A stretch of DNA of 44,447 nt from Bacteroidales bacterium (GCA_024694125.1 JAILKE010000007.1:1-44447), one strand, 5' to 3'. Numbered from the stretch's first letter, positions 23,007 through 31,945 are shown. Notes: generated by a model from the sequence alone, not told the origin. Numbers and translations: made by a program.

Positions 23007-24263
23007 TCACTCCTCACGCAGTGCCTCGATTGCCTTGATCTTCATCGCTCGCTTGGCAGGCATCCAACCGGCCCACACACCGCCCACGATGATGACAATC
23101 ATAGCCGAGACGGCGACGGAGAACGGTATCTGGGGGCTCTGCATCGAGAAGCCATCGTCCGATGGCGGTTGCGCCTGCAGGATGGTATCGACCAATGCCA
23201 ATATCCAAACGCCAGCCATGAAGCCAGCCAGACCCGCTATCGAAGTGAGCGTGATGCTCTCGGCCAATATCTGCGTGACAATAGTGACGGGCTTGGCTCC
23301 CAGGGCACGACGTATGCCAATCTCCTGTGTCCGTTCCTTGACCGTGACCAACATGATATTGGATATACCGATCAGACCTGCCAACAACGAGCCGCATCCT
23401 ACGATCCAGAGCAATATATTGATGCCCACGAAGAGGCCATTGAACATAGAGAGGATCTCGGCCAGATTGAAACACCAGAAGGCCGACTTATCGTCCGGAT
23501 GTATAGTGTGATGCTCCTTGCAATAACTGAGCGCACGCTCCTGCCATTCCGCCGCCGGATACTGATCGTGCAACGTGAGACAGATGATGTGCAGGGTATT
23601 GCCCTGATTGTAGGTCTGCTGCACGGTAGTGACCGGCAGGATAAGCGACTGATTGATGTCCGAACCGATGTTGATCATCTCGGACAACTTCTTGACCACA
23701 CCGACTATTGTATAGTAGATGCCGCCCACCTTGATCATCTGGCCCGATGGGTCGCCCCCCTTTGGGAAGAGCGAATCATAGACGCGCTTGCCGATGACGC
23801 ACACCTTGCGATGCTCCATCAGGTCAATGTCATTGAGGTATCGGCCATAGATCAACTGTTGCGGCATGACGTTCATATAACAGGGGCGTGTGCCGATGAT
23901 CCGGCTGTCGTACTTGTACTCCCCGACACAACAGGTCTTGGACCCGGCGAAGTTGATGGGAGTAATGAAGCGGACTCGCTCTCCCAGATTGGCCTGGAGT
24001 ATATCGACATCGACATTGTCCAAATCGAACGACCGATTCTTGTTGAACCCCTTGTAGGGCATCGACGTATGATCAGAGCCAAAGAAGATCGAATTGCTGG
24101 GCACGACATTGAGCTGACCGACTATGCCGTTGAAGATACCGTGGCCAAATCCGACCAACAGTATGAGCATCAACAAGCCCCAGAAGACGCCAAATGCCGT
24201 CATGAACGACCGCCATTTATTGCGCTTGATGGTCTGCCATATTTCTTGCCATAATTCTTGCAT
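23007..24263 (-). CDS. ABC transporter permease (MacB/FtsX type), second copy
   Basis: This 418-residue inner-membrane protein has the MacB layout: one N-terminal membrane span (about 18-40, FMTAFGVFWGLLMLILLVGF), a periplasmic MacB_PCD domain (about 45-270) and three C-terminal spans (FtsX domain, about 280-400). The ERTQEIGIRRALGAKP cytoplasmic loop is the family hallmark. It lacks the fused ATPase of E. coli MacB, which is supplied by the separate ATPase gene. The gene lies 27 bases after the first permease gene; the two probably form a heterodimer. The C-terminus KRAMKIKAIEALREE matches the first permease (KRAVSIKPVEALAAQ), showing an old gene duplication. Confidence 0.92.
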   Translation of the reverse strand: MQELWQEIWQTIKRNKWRSFMTAFGVFWGLLMLILLVGFGHGIFNGIVGQLNVVPSNSIFFGSDHTSMPYKGFNKNRSFDLDNVDVDILQANLGERVRFITPINFAGSKTCCVGEYKYDSRIIGTRPCYMNVMPQQLIYGRYLNDIDLMEHRKVCVIGKRVYDSLFPKGGDPSGQMIKVGGIYYTIVGVVKKLSEMINIGSDINQSLILPVTTVQQTYNQGNTLHIICLTLHDQYPAAEWQERALSYCKEHHTIHPDDKSAFWCFNLAEILSMFNGLFVGINILLWIVGCGSLLAGLIGISNIMLVTVKERTQEIGIRRALGAKPVTIVTQILAESITLTSIAGLAGFMAGVWILALVDTILQAQPPSDDGFSMQSPQIPFSVAVSAMIVIIVGGVWAGWMPAKRAMKIKAIEALREE

Positions 24264-24290
24264 AATGTCTTGATTAGATAATGTTATTTA

Positions 24291-25556
24291 TTATTGTGCG
24301 GCCAATGCCTCGACCGGCTTGATGCTCACGGCACGCTTGGCAGGGACATAGCCTGCTATCACGCCAGCCACCACCATCACCACCGTAGCGGCCATGACGA
24401 TGCCCATATCGACCGTCGGATTGACGAAGACCGACATGTCTCTATTGCCGTTAGTGGCTGACATGTCGCCCTGCATCGTGAGGATGTAATCGACCAACTG
24501 AGTCAGTCCGATTCCGCAGAACATCCCCACATAACCGAACAGCAGCGTGATGGCGATAGACTCGATGATGACCAGGCTGACTATCTGGCGGGGACGTGCC
24601 CCGAGAGCCTTGCGGATGCCGAACTCGTGCGTACGTTCTCGCACCGTGATGAGCATAATGTTCGATATACCAGTCACGCCAGCAATGAGCGTAGCCAGGC
24701 CGATGATCCAGATGAACATCCTCAAGCCCGAGAAGATGGTCTGTGTCTGGAGATAGTCCTCGTACGAGTTCCAGATCCACAAGGCTTGCTTGTCCTTCGG
24801 ATCGAACCGTCGATGCCGTGCCATGGCCAGTTGAAGGTCTTCGTTAAACTTCTCGTTTGCCTCCTTGGTCTCGAGATTACGGACAATCAACTTGACCTGA
24901 GAGTAGTGTCCATCGGGCTTGAATACAGTACCGATCGTGGAGAGTGGAGCAAAGACATCGTCGCTGGAGTCAGAACGATCGCTCTTGTAATAACCCACCA
25001 CCTGGAACGACAGACCATTCAGGTTGACCCGTACACCCAGGTGGCGCAACGTGTCGCCGAACAGGAGTTCGGACGTCTTGTCCGTGATGAGCAACACCTT
25101 GCGACGTTCGCGTTGGTCAATCTCATTGATGTCGCGTCCAGCCAGGATTTTGTATCCGATGGTCCGGATGAAGCCAGTGGTGACACCCAGCACCGAGTTA
25201 TTGACATACTCCTGCCCATAAGACATACGGGTCGAAGTCTCGATGCAAGGGAGGTTGTCCGACACCTTGTCGCTGAAGTATTGAGACAGGAACTCGACGT
25301 CCTCGGGCAATAGCGAAATCTCTCTGTATTGAGGCAATCCCTCGTAGCTGATACTGGTCCAACCGGAATAGATGGAGACCTTGTTGGTAGCCTGTGACCC
25401 GAACGACTTCATGATACCGTGCAGCAGACCATTGCCCGCACCCAGCAGGACGATGAGCATGAAGATGCCCCACGCAATGCTGAATCCAGTCAAGGCGATG
25501 CGCAGCCTGTTGCGGCTCATCGAGACATAGACCTCCGATAGATAATCCGTAACCAT
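24291..25556 (-). CDS. ABC transporter permease (MacB/FtsX type), first copy
   Basis: This 421-residue protein has the same arrangement as its neighbour: an N-terminal span (about 18-40, LTGFSIAWGIFMLIVLLGAG), a MacB_PCD periplasmic domain and three C-terminal spans. It carries the matching ERTHEFGIRKALGARP loop. The start lies 4 bases after the ATPase stop, so translation is probably coupled. With the second permease it should form the membrane part of a mechanotransmission-type ABC complex that drives export through the adaptor and TolC. Sequence alone does not show whether a drug, peptide or lipoprotein is exported. Confidence 0.92.
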   Translation of the reverse strand: MVTDYLSEVYVSMSRNRLRIALTGFSIAWGIFMLIVLLGAGNGLLHGIMKSFGSQATNKVSIYSGWTSISYEGLPQYREISLLPEDVEFLSQYFSDKVSDNLPCIETSTRMSYGQEYVNNSVLGVTTGFIRTIGYKILAGRDINEIDQRERRKVLLITDKTSELLFGDTLRHLGVRVNLNGLSFQVVGYYKSDRSDSSDDVFAPLSTIGTVFKPDGHYSQVKLIVRNLETKEANEKFNEDLQLAMARHRRFDPKDKQALWIWNSYEDYLQTQTIFSGLRMFIWIIGLATLIAGVTGISNIMLITVRERTHEFGIRKALGARPRQIVSLVIIESIAITLLFGYVGMFCGIGLTQLVDYILTMQGDMSATNGNRDMSVFVNPTVDMGIVMAATVVMVVAGVIAGYVPAKRAVSIKPVEALAAQ

Positions 25557-25560
25557 ACTC

Positions 25561-26223
25561 CTACTCCACTATTAGTCCGTCCTTGATGTGAATCAGGCGG
25601 TCGGTCTGGTCAGCTATTTCCTTCTCGTGCGTCACGATGATGATGGTCTTGCCCTGTTCACGGTTGACGCGTTTCAGCAGGTCCATCACCTCCTGCGTAG
25701 TCTTGGAGTCGAGGGCACCGGTCGGTTCGTCGGCCAAGATGATCTTGGGTTGTGCAATCAGCGCACGGGCAATGGCCACACGCTGCTTCTGTCCGCCCGA
25801 CATCTCGCTCGGATAGTGGTCAGCCCAGTCGCGCAGTCCCATCATCTCGAGATACTCCAGGGCCAGTTCATTGCGGCGACGTCGGCCCACACCCTGATAG
25901 TAGAGCGGCAGGGCGACATTCTCCATCGCATTCTTGAACGTAATCAGATTGAAGGACTGGAACACGAATCCAATCAGTTTGTTGCGCAATTCGGCTGCCC
26001 GCGTCTCGCTCAGATTGCGTATCAGCGTACCCGCCAATGTGTAACTACCCTCGTCATAATCATCGAGGATACCCAAGATGTTGAGCAGGGTGGATTTGCC
26101 CGAACCCGATGCTCCCATGATGCTCACCAGTTCGCCCTCGCCGATGTGCAGGTCTATGCCCTTCAGCACATGCAACGGGGTGGCTGACTGATAAGTCTTC
26201 TGAATACCTTTCAGTTCAATCAT
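25561..26223 (-). CDS. ABC transporter ATP-binding protein (MacB/LolD type)
   Basis: The 220-residue ATPase is complete: Walker A GASGSGKST (37-45), Q-loop Q89, signature MSGGQKQR (141-148), Walker B IILADE (161-166) and the H-loop His at 199. The sequence LNILGILDDYDEGSY after Walker A is typical of the MacB/LolD/FtsE branch. It is the first gene of the export operon and powers the two downstream permeases. No clear promoter box was found upstream; the leader contains ATGTTTTTAAACAT, a small inverted repeat near 26262-26275. Confidence 0.93.
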   Translation of the reverse strand: MIELKGIQKTYQSATPLHVLKGIDLHIGEGELVSIMGASGSGKSTLLNILGILDDYDEGSYTLAGTLIRNLSETRAAELRNKLIGFVFQSFNLITFKNAMENVALPLYYQGVGRRRRNELALEYLEMMGLRDWADHYPSEMSGGQKQRVAIARALIAQPKIILADEPTGALDSKTTQEVMDLLKRVNREQGKTIIIVTHEKEIADQTDRLIHIKDGLIVE

Positions 26224-26355
26224 AAGTAATTAATTGTTATTAGTAATGTTAATAATTAAAGATGTTTTTAAACATGATTTTGCAGTTTGACATTATTTTG
26301 TCCGATGTAATGCCCGATACCATTGTTGTTTCTGAAAAAAAAGGGTTGAATACCA

Positions 26356-26372
26356 GGACCAACTATTGGTCC
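26356..26372 (-). terminator. Hairpin after cvfB
   Basis: GGACCAA and TTGGTCC pair around CTA. On the minus strand a run of T residues follows after about 14 bases (26343-26335), so this is a possible rather than typical terminator. It also lies about 130 bases upstream of the export operon. Confidence 0.45.
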
Positions 26373-26412
26373 CACTTATTTTGATGGTCGATTCAGGCGT
26401 GCTGGACAGGGG

Positions 26413-27267
26413 TCATTCCCCCTCATCCAGCAGTCTGATACCATTCTCTTCCAGCGTGATGCGCTGCTGCTTGTAGAGAGCGCCGACGGCCTTCTTGAAG
26501 TTCTTCTTGGACATCTGCAGCACCTCTGCCACATCGGCAGGGTCACTCTTGTCCGTCAGGGAGAGGAAACCACCGTGCAGGTGCAGGGCCCGGAGCACCT
26601 GCGACTCGGCCGAATCAATCACGTTGCGGTAGCCCAACGGCTGCAGCGAGAGGTCGATCTTCTCATCCTCGCGCACCTCGCGCACCCAGGCCCTGCAGTG
26701 TTCGCCTACGTGCACAGGCTGGAAAATCTGATTGGTGTAGATCAATCCGGTATGCATGTGGTCAATGATTACCTTGTACCCCAGCGGAGTAGGCTTCCAC
26801 ACCAGGACATCGACCTCCTGGTTGTGCTCGTAGCGCGCTGGAACATTGTCCAGATACTTGTCCAACCGGGCAGTACCCACGATGCGGCCGGAGACCTCGT
26901 CTATATGTATATATACAATGTATCGGCGGCCCTCCTCCATCTCCTTGGGCTGCTCGCTGTGCGGGATGAGCAATTCCTTGCTCGTACCCCAGTCGGCAAA
27001 GGCTCCTACCTTGTTGACCGAACGGACCAACAGAGAGGCGAACTCCCCCACCTGGGCATAGGGATGCTCGGTAGTGGCAATGAGGCGCGCCTCGCTGTCC
27101 TGATACACGAAGCAGTGCAACGTGTCGCCCTCTGTTGCAGACTCGGGGACATACTTGCGAGGCATAAGTATCTCGACGCCCTCGCCATCGGTCATATACA
27201 CTCCGAAATCGACAGTGCGCGCTATTTGCAAATCATTGAAACGACCAAGTTTAATCATTTTTTGCAA
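26413..27267 (-). CDS. cvfB: CvfB-family RNA-binding protein (S1-like repeats plus winged helix)
   Basis: This 284-residue cytoplasmic protein matches the CvfB/YitL family. It has three S1/OB-type segments: about 5-65 (ARTVDFGVYMTDGEGVEIL), about 70-135 (LLVRSVNKVGAFADWGTSKE) and about 145-215 (VDVLVWKPTPLGYKVIID). They are followed by a winged-helix domain (about 225-284, DPADVAEVLQMSKKNFKKAV). In Staphylococcus CvfB binds RNA and affects virulence gene expression; in Bacteroidetes its role is not established. The start ATG used here gives MQKMIKLGRF; M4 is an alternative. A perfect promoter lies 150 bases upstream, divergent from the thioredoxin promoter. Confidence 0.92.
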   Translation of the reverse strand: MQKMIKLGRFNDLQIARTVDFGVYMTDGEGVEILMPRKYVPESATEGDTLHCFVYQDSEARLIATTEHPYAQVGEFASLLVRSVNKVGAFADWGTSKELLIPHSEQPKEMEEGRRYIVYIHIDEVSGRIVGTARLDKYLDNVPARYEHNQEVDVLVWKPTPLGYKVIIDHMHTGLIYTNQIFQPVHVGEHCRAWVREVREDEKIDLSLQPLGYRNVIDSAESQVLRALHLHGGFLSLTDKSDPADVAEVLQMSKKNFKKAVGALYKQQRITLEENGIRLLDEGE

Positions 27268-27418
27268 TAAAGTTGAATAAAAATGTATAGAAAGGGTGCA
27301 AAAACCAACGGCTCACAACCCATTTTCATTCTCAATTATTTAGTACAGGAGTTGCAATGTCTTCTCGTGCGAATGTTTTTGTTGATGCCTGAAACGAATA
27401 ATTGAAAAATTGACAGCG

Positions 27419-27450
27419 CAAAAGTATGGCTTTTTTTTGTAAAATGCAAA
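27419..27450 (-). promoter_or_regulatory. Promoter of cvfB
   Basis: TTTG (27450-27447), exactly 20 bases, then TACTTTTG (27426-27419) on the minus strand. The predicted leader is about 145 bases. It lies only 16 bases from the divergent thioredoxin promoter. Confidence 0.75.
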
Positions 27451-27466
27451 TAATTGCAGAAAAATA

Positions 27467-27497
27467 TTTGATTTTGATGAAAAAATGTATATCTTTG
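27467..27497 (+). promoter_or_regulatory. Promoter of the thioredoxin-pgk unit
   Basis: TTTG (27467-27470), 19 bases, then TATCTTTG (27490-27497) followed by CACC. The transcript should start near 27503, so the frame's earlier start at 27485 cannot be used. Confidence 0.85.
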
Positions 27498-27529
27498 CAC
27501 CGATAATAACTTATAAAATGTCAAATACT

Positions 27530-27844
27530 ATGGCAATGCAATTCACCGATCAGAACGCACCTGAGTTGATCGCAGGTGACAAGTTGGTAGTGATGGATTT
27601 CTGGGCACCTTGGTGCGGTCCCTGCCAGCGAATGGCTCCTATCATTGAAGCAGTAGCAGAGAAGTACGAGGGCAAGGCCATCGTAGGCAAGTATAATGTC
27701 GATGACAACGAGGATCTGGCAGCCGAATACAACGTGCGCAACATCCCAGTCATCATGTTCATCAAGAACGGCGAACTGAAGCACAAGTTTGTAGGTCTCA
27801 CCTCGCAGGCCGACATCGAGGCCAAGATAGACGAATTACTGTAA
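27530..27844 (+). CDS. trxA: Thioredoxin
   Basis: This 104-residue protein has the thioredoxin fold with the active site W28-C29-G30-P31-C32 after MDFWAP, the cis-proline loop RNIPVIM at about 73-79, and a normal C-terminal helix. It has no signal peptide and should be the cytoplasmic disulfide reductant. The start chosen (MAMQFTDQN) matches the usual family start; an ATG at 27518 (MSNTMAMQF) is also possible and would still lie inside the transcript. It is followed 44 bases later by pgk with no terminator or clear promoter between them, so both are probably transcribed from the strong promoter upstream. Confidence 0.93.
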   Translation: MAMQFTDQNAPELIAGDKLVVMDFWAPWCGPCQRMAPIIEAVAEKYEGKAIVGKYNVDDNEDLAAEYNVRNIPVIMFIKNGELKHKFVGLTSQADIEAKIDELL

Positions 27845-27888
27845 GCAATCAATTTACATTATTGTACCATAACAACAATATAACTAAA

Positions 27889-29160
27889 ATGGAAATTAAG
27901 AATTACGATTTCACAGGCAAGAAGGCCATCGTTCGTGTGGACTTCAATGTACCTATTCAAGATGGTAAAATCACTGATGACACCCGTATCCGTGGTGCTG
28001 TGCCTACGCTGAAGCTCATCCTCGAGAAGGGCGGCGCACTCATCATCATGAGCCACATGGGCAAGCCAAAAGGCAAGAAGAAGCCAGAACTGAGCCTCGG
28101 CCAGATCACCGGCGCTGTTGCTGCTGCCCTGGGTGTAAAGGAGGTCAAGTTCGCTGCTGACTGCGCCAATGCTGACGCTGAGGTAGCTGCTCTCAAGCCA
28201 GGTGAGGTACTGTTGCTCGAGAACCTCCGCTACTATCCTGAGGAGGAGGGCAAGCCTGTTGGTATCGAGAAAGAAGATCCTGCATACGATGCTGCCAAGA
28301 AGGAAATGAAGGCCAAGCAGAAGGAGTTTGCCAAGAAACTCGCTTCATACGCTGACTGCTACGTCATGGATGCCTTCGGTACTGCACACCGCAAGCACGC
28401 TTCTACAGCTGTCATCGCCGACTACTTCGACGCTAATGACAAGATGCTGGGTCTGTTGATGGAGAAGGAGGTTGCTGCCGTTGACGCTGTCCTCGGTGAC
28501 ATCAAGCGTCCATTCGTTGCCATCATGGGTGGTTCAAAGGTATCGTCTAAAATCGGTATCATCGAGAACCTGCTCGGCAAGGCTGACAAGCTCATCCTGT
28601 GCGGCGGTATGACCTATACATTCGCCAAGGCTCACGGCGGCGAGATCGGCAACTCTATCGTTGAGATGGACAAGCTCGATGTTGCCCTCAACGTTGAGAA
28701 GCTTGCCAAGGAGAAGGGCGTAGAGCTCGTTATGGCTCCTGATGCTACTTGCTGCGATGGCCTCGACTTCGGTACTATGACCGTCAAGGCTGGCTCTAAG
28801 ATTGCCAACTACCCATCTAACGCTATCCCTGCCGGCATGGAGGGTCTGGACGCAGGTCCTGAGGCTCAGAAGGCATTTGCCGCTGCTATCAAGGGTGCCA
28901 AGACCATCCTCTGGAATGGTCCTGCAGGCGTATTCGAGTGCGACGAGTTCACCGCTGGTTCAAAGGCTATCGGTGAGGCTATCGCCGAGGCTACCAAGGC
29001 TGGTGCCTTCTCGCTCATCGGTGGTGGTGACTCGGTTGCATGCTGCACCAAGTTCGGTCTGACCGACAAGGTAAGCTACATCTCTACTGGTGGTGGTGCT
29101 CTCCTCGAGGCTATCGAGGGCAAGGTACTCCCAGGCGTAGCTGCTATCAAGGGTGAATAA
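27889..29160 (+). CDS. pgk: Phosphoglycerate kinase
   Basis: This glycolytic enzyme interconverts 1,3-bisphosphoglycerate plus ADP and 3-phosphoglycerate plus ATP. It has 423 residues with VDFNVP (17-22), [37 protein letters not shown], the WNGPAGVFE nucleotide loop and the late GGGDSVA motif, all intact. A Lys/Glu-rich insertion of about 20 residues after YYPEEEG (near 115-140) is longer than in E. coli Pgk and is common in Bacteroidetes. The frame is open 27 bases further 5', but [19 protein letters not shown] is the family start. Codon choice (many GCT, GGT, AAG) is more biased than in neighbouring genes, as expected for high expression. Confidence 0.97.
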   Translation: MEIKNYDFTGKKAIVRVDFNVPIQDGKITDDTRIRGAVPTLKLILEKGGALIIMSHMGKPKGKKKPELSLGQITGAVAAALGVKEVKFAADCANADAEVAALKPGEVLLLENLRYYPEEEGKPVGIEKEDPAYDAAKKEMKAKQKEFAKKLASYADCYVMDAFGTAHRKHASTAVIADYFDANDKMLGLLMEKEVAAVDAVLGDIKRPFVAIMGGSKVSSKIGIIENLLGKADKLILCGGMTYTFAKAHGGEIGNSIVEMDKLDVALNVEKLAKEKGVELVMAPDATCCDGLDFGTMTVKAGSKIANYPSNAIPAGMEGLDAGPEAQKAFAAAIKGAKTILWNGPAGVFECDEFTAGSKAIGEAIAEATKAGAFSLIGGGDSVACCTKFGLTDKVSYISTGGGALLEAIEGKVLPGVAAIKGE

Positions 29161-29190
29161 TTATCACACTTCACTTTATATATTATCACC

Positions 29191-29224
29191 AGCCGCATCC
29201 CTATTTCGGGGTGCGGCTTTTTTT
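29191..29224 (+). terminator. Terminator of pgk
   Basis: AGCCGCATCCC and GGGGTGCGGCT pair (one G-U) around TATTTC, followed by seven T residues (29218-29224). Confidence 0.93.
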
Positions 29225-29297
29225 ATTGGACAACGATACACATCGGGTACGATATCCATACGGAACGGGGAGGTGGAGAGTAAGACCAGAGTAAGTG

Positions 29298-29334
29298 CAG
29301 CGTAAGTGGAGAGTAAGACATTTCACTTACGCTG
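29298..29334. repeat. 11-bp perfect inverted repeat
   Basis: CAGCGTAAGTG (29298-29308) and CACTTACGCTG (29324-29334) flank 15 bases that include another GTAAG. The surrounding bases hold four GTAAG motifs in all. No gene lies here. Confidence 0.65.
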
Positions 29335-29390
29335 AACTATCGAAACGGCTATACTGGAGTTTGGTTGCCCGATGGTTAACAATAGGGATA

Positions 29391-29469
29391 TAATACCTAT
29401 ATAATACCCATGTAATACCGATATTATACCTATATATAATACCCACGTTATGCCGATACAATACCGACA
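29391..29469. repeat. 11-bp tandem repeat (seven units)
   Basis: TAATACCTATA, TAATACCCATG, TAATACCGATA and four further variants follow with an 11-bp period (one unit is 13 bp). It fills part of the 727-bp gap between pgk and the GH43 gene. There are no spacers, so it is not a CRISPR array. Confidence 0.85.
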
Positions 29470-29515
29470 TAACGCACATTCATTGGCCATTCATTATGTT
29501 CAATGGTGAATATAT

Positions 29516-29641
29516 AAAAAAAGGGGAAGACTACCGTCTTCCCTTTTTCAACATTTGACTGTGTTTTCCACTTAAAGGTAATTAGTTTAACGTAACCTAT
29601 TGATAACATTTGGGCTAAACATTCATGGTTCTTTATCTAAG
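29516..29641 (-). ncRNA. Candidate small RNA, about 120-125 nt, with own promoter and terminator
   Basis: A perfect minus-strand promoter (29648-29679) starts transcription near 29641. A strong terminator then follows: GGGAAGAC/GTCTTCCC (29536-29543 with 29524-29531) around GGTA, flanked by five A and seven T residues (29522-29516). The body can form GTTTA/TAAAC pairing but has no frame longer than three codons after its ATG. It lies after the GH43 terminator and is not part of that gene's transcript. I cannot assign a family; a trans-acting regulatory RNA is one inference. Confidence 0.6.
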
Positions 29642-29647
29642 GTGATG

Positions 29648-29679
29648 CAAAGATAGGGCAAAAATACAGACAATCCAAA
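29648..29679 (-). promoter_or_regulatory. Promoter of the small RNA
   Basis: TTTG (29679-29676), exactly 20 bases, then TATCTTTG (29655-29648) on the minus strand. It matches the Bacteroidetes consensus in all fixed positions. Confidence 0.8.
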
Positions 29680-29813
29680 TTTTTCTTGATGTTACACAAC
29701 ACAAAAAACGATTGCACAGTCAAAAAAAGGTCATTTTGTAACCAAAAGTGGTCAAAAATGCTCTAATTTTTGACGACATTCACACAATTTTGCAGCACTT
29801 TGCACATAAAAAT

Positions 29814-29847
29814 ACAAAAAAAAGGATGCAGACTCTCGCCTGCATCC
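29814..29847 (-). terminator. Terminator of the GH43 gene
   Basis: GGATGCAG (29840-29847 on minus) pairs with CTGCATCC (29831-29824) around eight bases, followed by at least eight T residues. It lies 41 bases after the GH43 stop. Confidence 0.92.
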
Positions 29848-29887
29848 ATAGAAAATGGTTGTGAACCATCAAAAAGGTTGTGAAGCA

Positions 29888-31945
29888 TCAATTGATCAAG
29901 AAAGTCTTGACAACGCCCTGGTAATCGGCACGAACCACGGCACGGCCATCCTGAATCTTGCCCACCTCGAACTTGACACCTGGCTGCGATGCGGTCGCCT
30001 GGATAACAGATTGTGGAGTGAGGCGGCCATAGAGCTGGTAGTGCCCCAGGTCCGTGTAACCATTGAGATTGGTGGAACGTACGGGTTGAGACGGGATGAC
30101 CAGGTTGGTTCCATCCACCGATATCTGCACCGTCGGGACAACGGGTGCAGCCAGCGGACTGGCGGCACGCTCGAAGCCGATGCCGTGCAGGGTGCAGAGA
30201 CCGAACGGAGCCTGCTGTCCCTGCGGACGACCCCAGCGAGGCTGCTCGGGAGCCTTGACCTCGGGACCCTCGACGACGAGGTAAATGGCATGTTTGCCCG
30301 ACAGACCCTCCACGGCAGGGACAGCCACGCGGTAGAGCGACGGTGCGGCCTGCGCTGAAGCGGGAACATCGACGACAGCTATCTCGCGGCCCTTCCATAC
30401 ATCGTTGGCATAGGGGCCATCGAGCATGACACGGATACGGAATGCCTGTCGTGCCGTAGGCGTCAGGTTGAGGACCAACTGCGTGCCGTCACCCGGACGA
30501 GTTGCGGCGAAAGCCTTGAGTCCCTTGGTGTCCTGTGCCAATCCACCGAACCCGAAATACTTATATCCGACGATGGTTCCGTTCTTGAGTCCTGCCATGT
30601 CCATCGAATTGTTCCATACATCGAAGTTGTCCTGCATGCAGTTATTGTCCGACATATAGCAGGCGATACCGGCCGAATAGTAGGCATAGGGATTGAGGCC
30701 ATAGATCTGGAAGCCCTCCGAAGTCACCTCGGCACCGGTGTAACAGTTGCCGTCAGCGGCCTGGGCCACCCATTGCTCCTGCGGGGCATAGGGGTCATAG
30801 CCCGTGATGCGCACCTGTCCACCCCGTGCGACGCTCTTCTTGTCCCACTCTATGTGCACGGGGGCGACCATAGGTTGACGGGCATAACCGAAGCCACGCG
30901 GCGGACGGTGGTAGAAGACATACCACTGACCATTGATCAGCTGCAGGGAGCCGTGCGTATTGTGGGCAGCATTGGTCGTGATGAGACGAGAGCCGTCCTC
31001 ACTGGGTACAACGCCACGCGAATCGACCAAGACACCACCCGAGCGCCAAGGTCCCAACGGACTGTCGCCATAGGCATAGCGCAAAGCCGAATTGGTAGCG
31101 CCCAGGCCATACTCCTGACCACTATAGCCGGAGAAGACCATCACGTACTTGTTGCCCACCTGACGGATGGACGATGCCTCGAAGAAGTTGAAATCCAATG
31201 GATTCTGGCCCTGATAGAGTGCCTTGTACTCCGAACCGGGCTTGTCCAACAGGCGTCCGTCGCGACTGCTGGCGGGGATGAAGGGGTCAATGACCTCGGT
31301 ACCCGGACGGACCGAATACATCGTGGCAGGGTCCAACTCGGCTGCCGTCGAGTGCTGAAAGCCGTAGAAGACATAGGCACGATAGCCCTGACGGTAGTCG
31401 GGGTCGCGCTTGCTGGTGACAGGCTCAATGAAGACCGATGGGTCAAAGTCGATCATTGACCCTGGCAAACAGCTGCGGCCATCGGCAGTGAGGTTGACCG
31501 GAGTGAATGGTCCATCGGGACGATCGCCCTTCGCCACCATAGGCACACGGCGCCAACCACGCGAGTGGGGATAGAGGTAATAGACCTTGCGGCCAGTCTC
31601 GGGATCGCGCACCTCGACCAGATCAGGGGCAAACATCGTGTCCCACTGGCCATCCACATAGTGCGTGAAGATAGCGCCCTCGTCACGCCACTGCGTGAGG
31701 TCCTCGACGGGAGCCGACCAGGCATGGATGTCCGGACCGCAGTACTCGGTGTACTTCAGGTCGTGCGAGCCGATGATGTAGGCACGATACTGACCCGGAT
31801 GGTCAGGATCCTCGAACACGCGCGGTTCGCCATCGGGCAGATGTTCCCACAGGGGGAGATAGGGATTCTGGGCCTGTGCCACAGTGAGGGCCGACAGGCA
31901 GGCGAGCAGAGAGACGGTTCGCCCTAATGAATGATGTTGCATCAT
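29888..31945 (-). CDS. Secreted GH43-family glycoside hydrolase
   Basis: This 685-residue protein should remove arabinose, xylose or galactose units from a pectic or arabinogalactan substrate. A signal peptide (about 1-25, ending VAQAQ) is followed by a five-bladed GH43 propeller to about 370. The likely base is D46 in RVFEDPD, the pKa-modulating Asp is D168 in MIDFDPSVF, and the acid is E256 in NFFEASSI. A beta-sandwich with carbohydrate-binding appearance (GLKNGTIVGYKYFGFGGLAQ at about 465-485, then DGTQLVLNLTP) follows. A further C-terminal segment of about 90 residues ends VVKTFLIN. The subfamily and exact linkage cannot be told by eye. It lies directly downstream of the sensor/regulator gene on the same strand. 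M2 is an alternative start. Confidence 0.9.
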   Translation of the reverse strand: MMQHHSLGRTVSLLACLSALTVAQAQNPYLPLWEHLPDGEPRVFEDPDHPGQYRAYIIGSHDLKYTEYCGPDIHAWSAPVEDLTQWRDEGAIFTHYVDGQWDTMFAPDLVEVRDPETGRKVYYLYPHSRGWRRVPMVAKGDRPDGPFTPVNLTADGRSCLPGSMIDFDPSVFIEPVTSKRDPDYRQGYRAYVFYGFQHSTAAELDPATMYSVRPGTEVIDPFIPASSRDGRLLDKPGSEYKALYQGQNPLDFNFFEASSIRQVGNKYVMVFSGYSGQEYGLGATNSALRYAYGDSPLGPWRSGGVLVDSRGVVPSEDGSRLITTNAAHNTHGSLQLINGQWYVFYHRPPRGFGYARQPMVAPVHIEWDKKSVARGGQVRITGYDPYAPQEQWVAQAADGNCYTGAEVTSEGFQIYGLNPYAYYSAGIACYMSDNNCMQDNFDVWNNSMDMAGLKNGTIVGYKYFGFGGLAQDTKGLKAFAATRPGDGTQLVLNLTPTARQAFRIRVMLDGPYANDVWKGREIAVVDVPASAQAAPSLYRVAVPAVEGLSGKHAIYLVVEGPEVKAPEQPRWGRPQGQQAPFGLCTLHGIGFERAASPLAAPVVPTVQISVDGTNLVIPSQPVRSTNLNGYTDLGHYQLYGRLTPQSVIQATASQPGVKFEVGKIQDGRAVVRADYQGVVKTFLIN

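Noticed and set aside
29391-29469. CRISPR array
   Set aside because: The 11-bp units follow directly with no spacers and there are no cas genes in the window.
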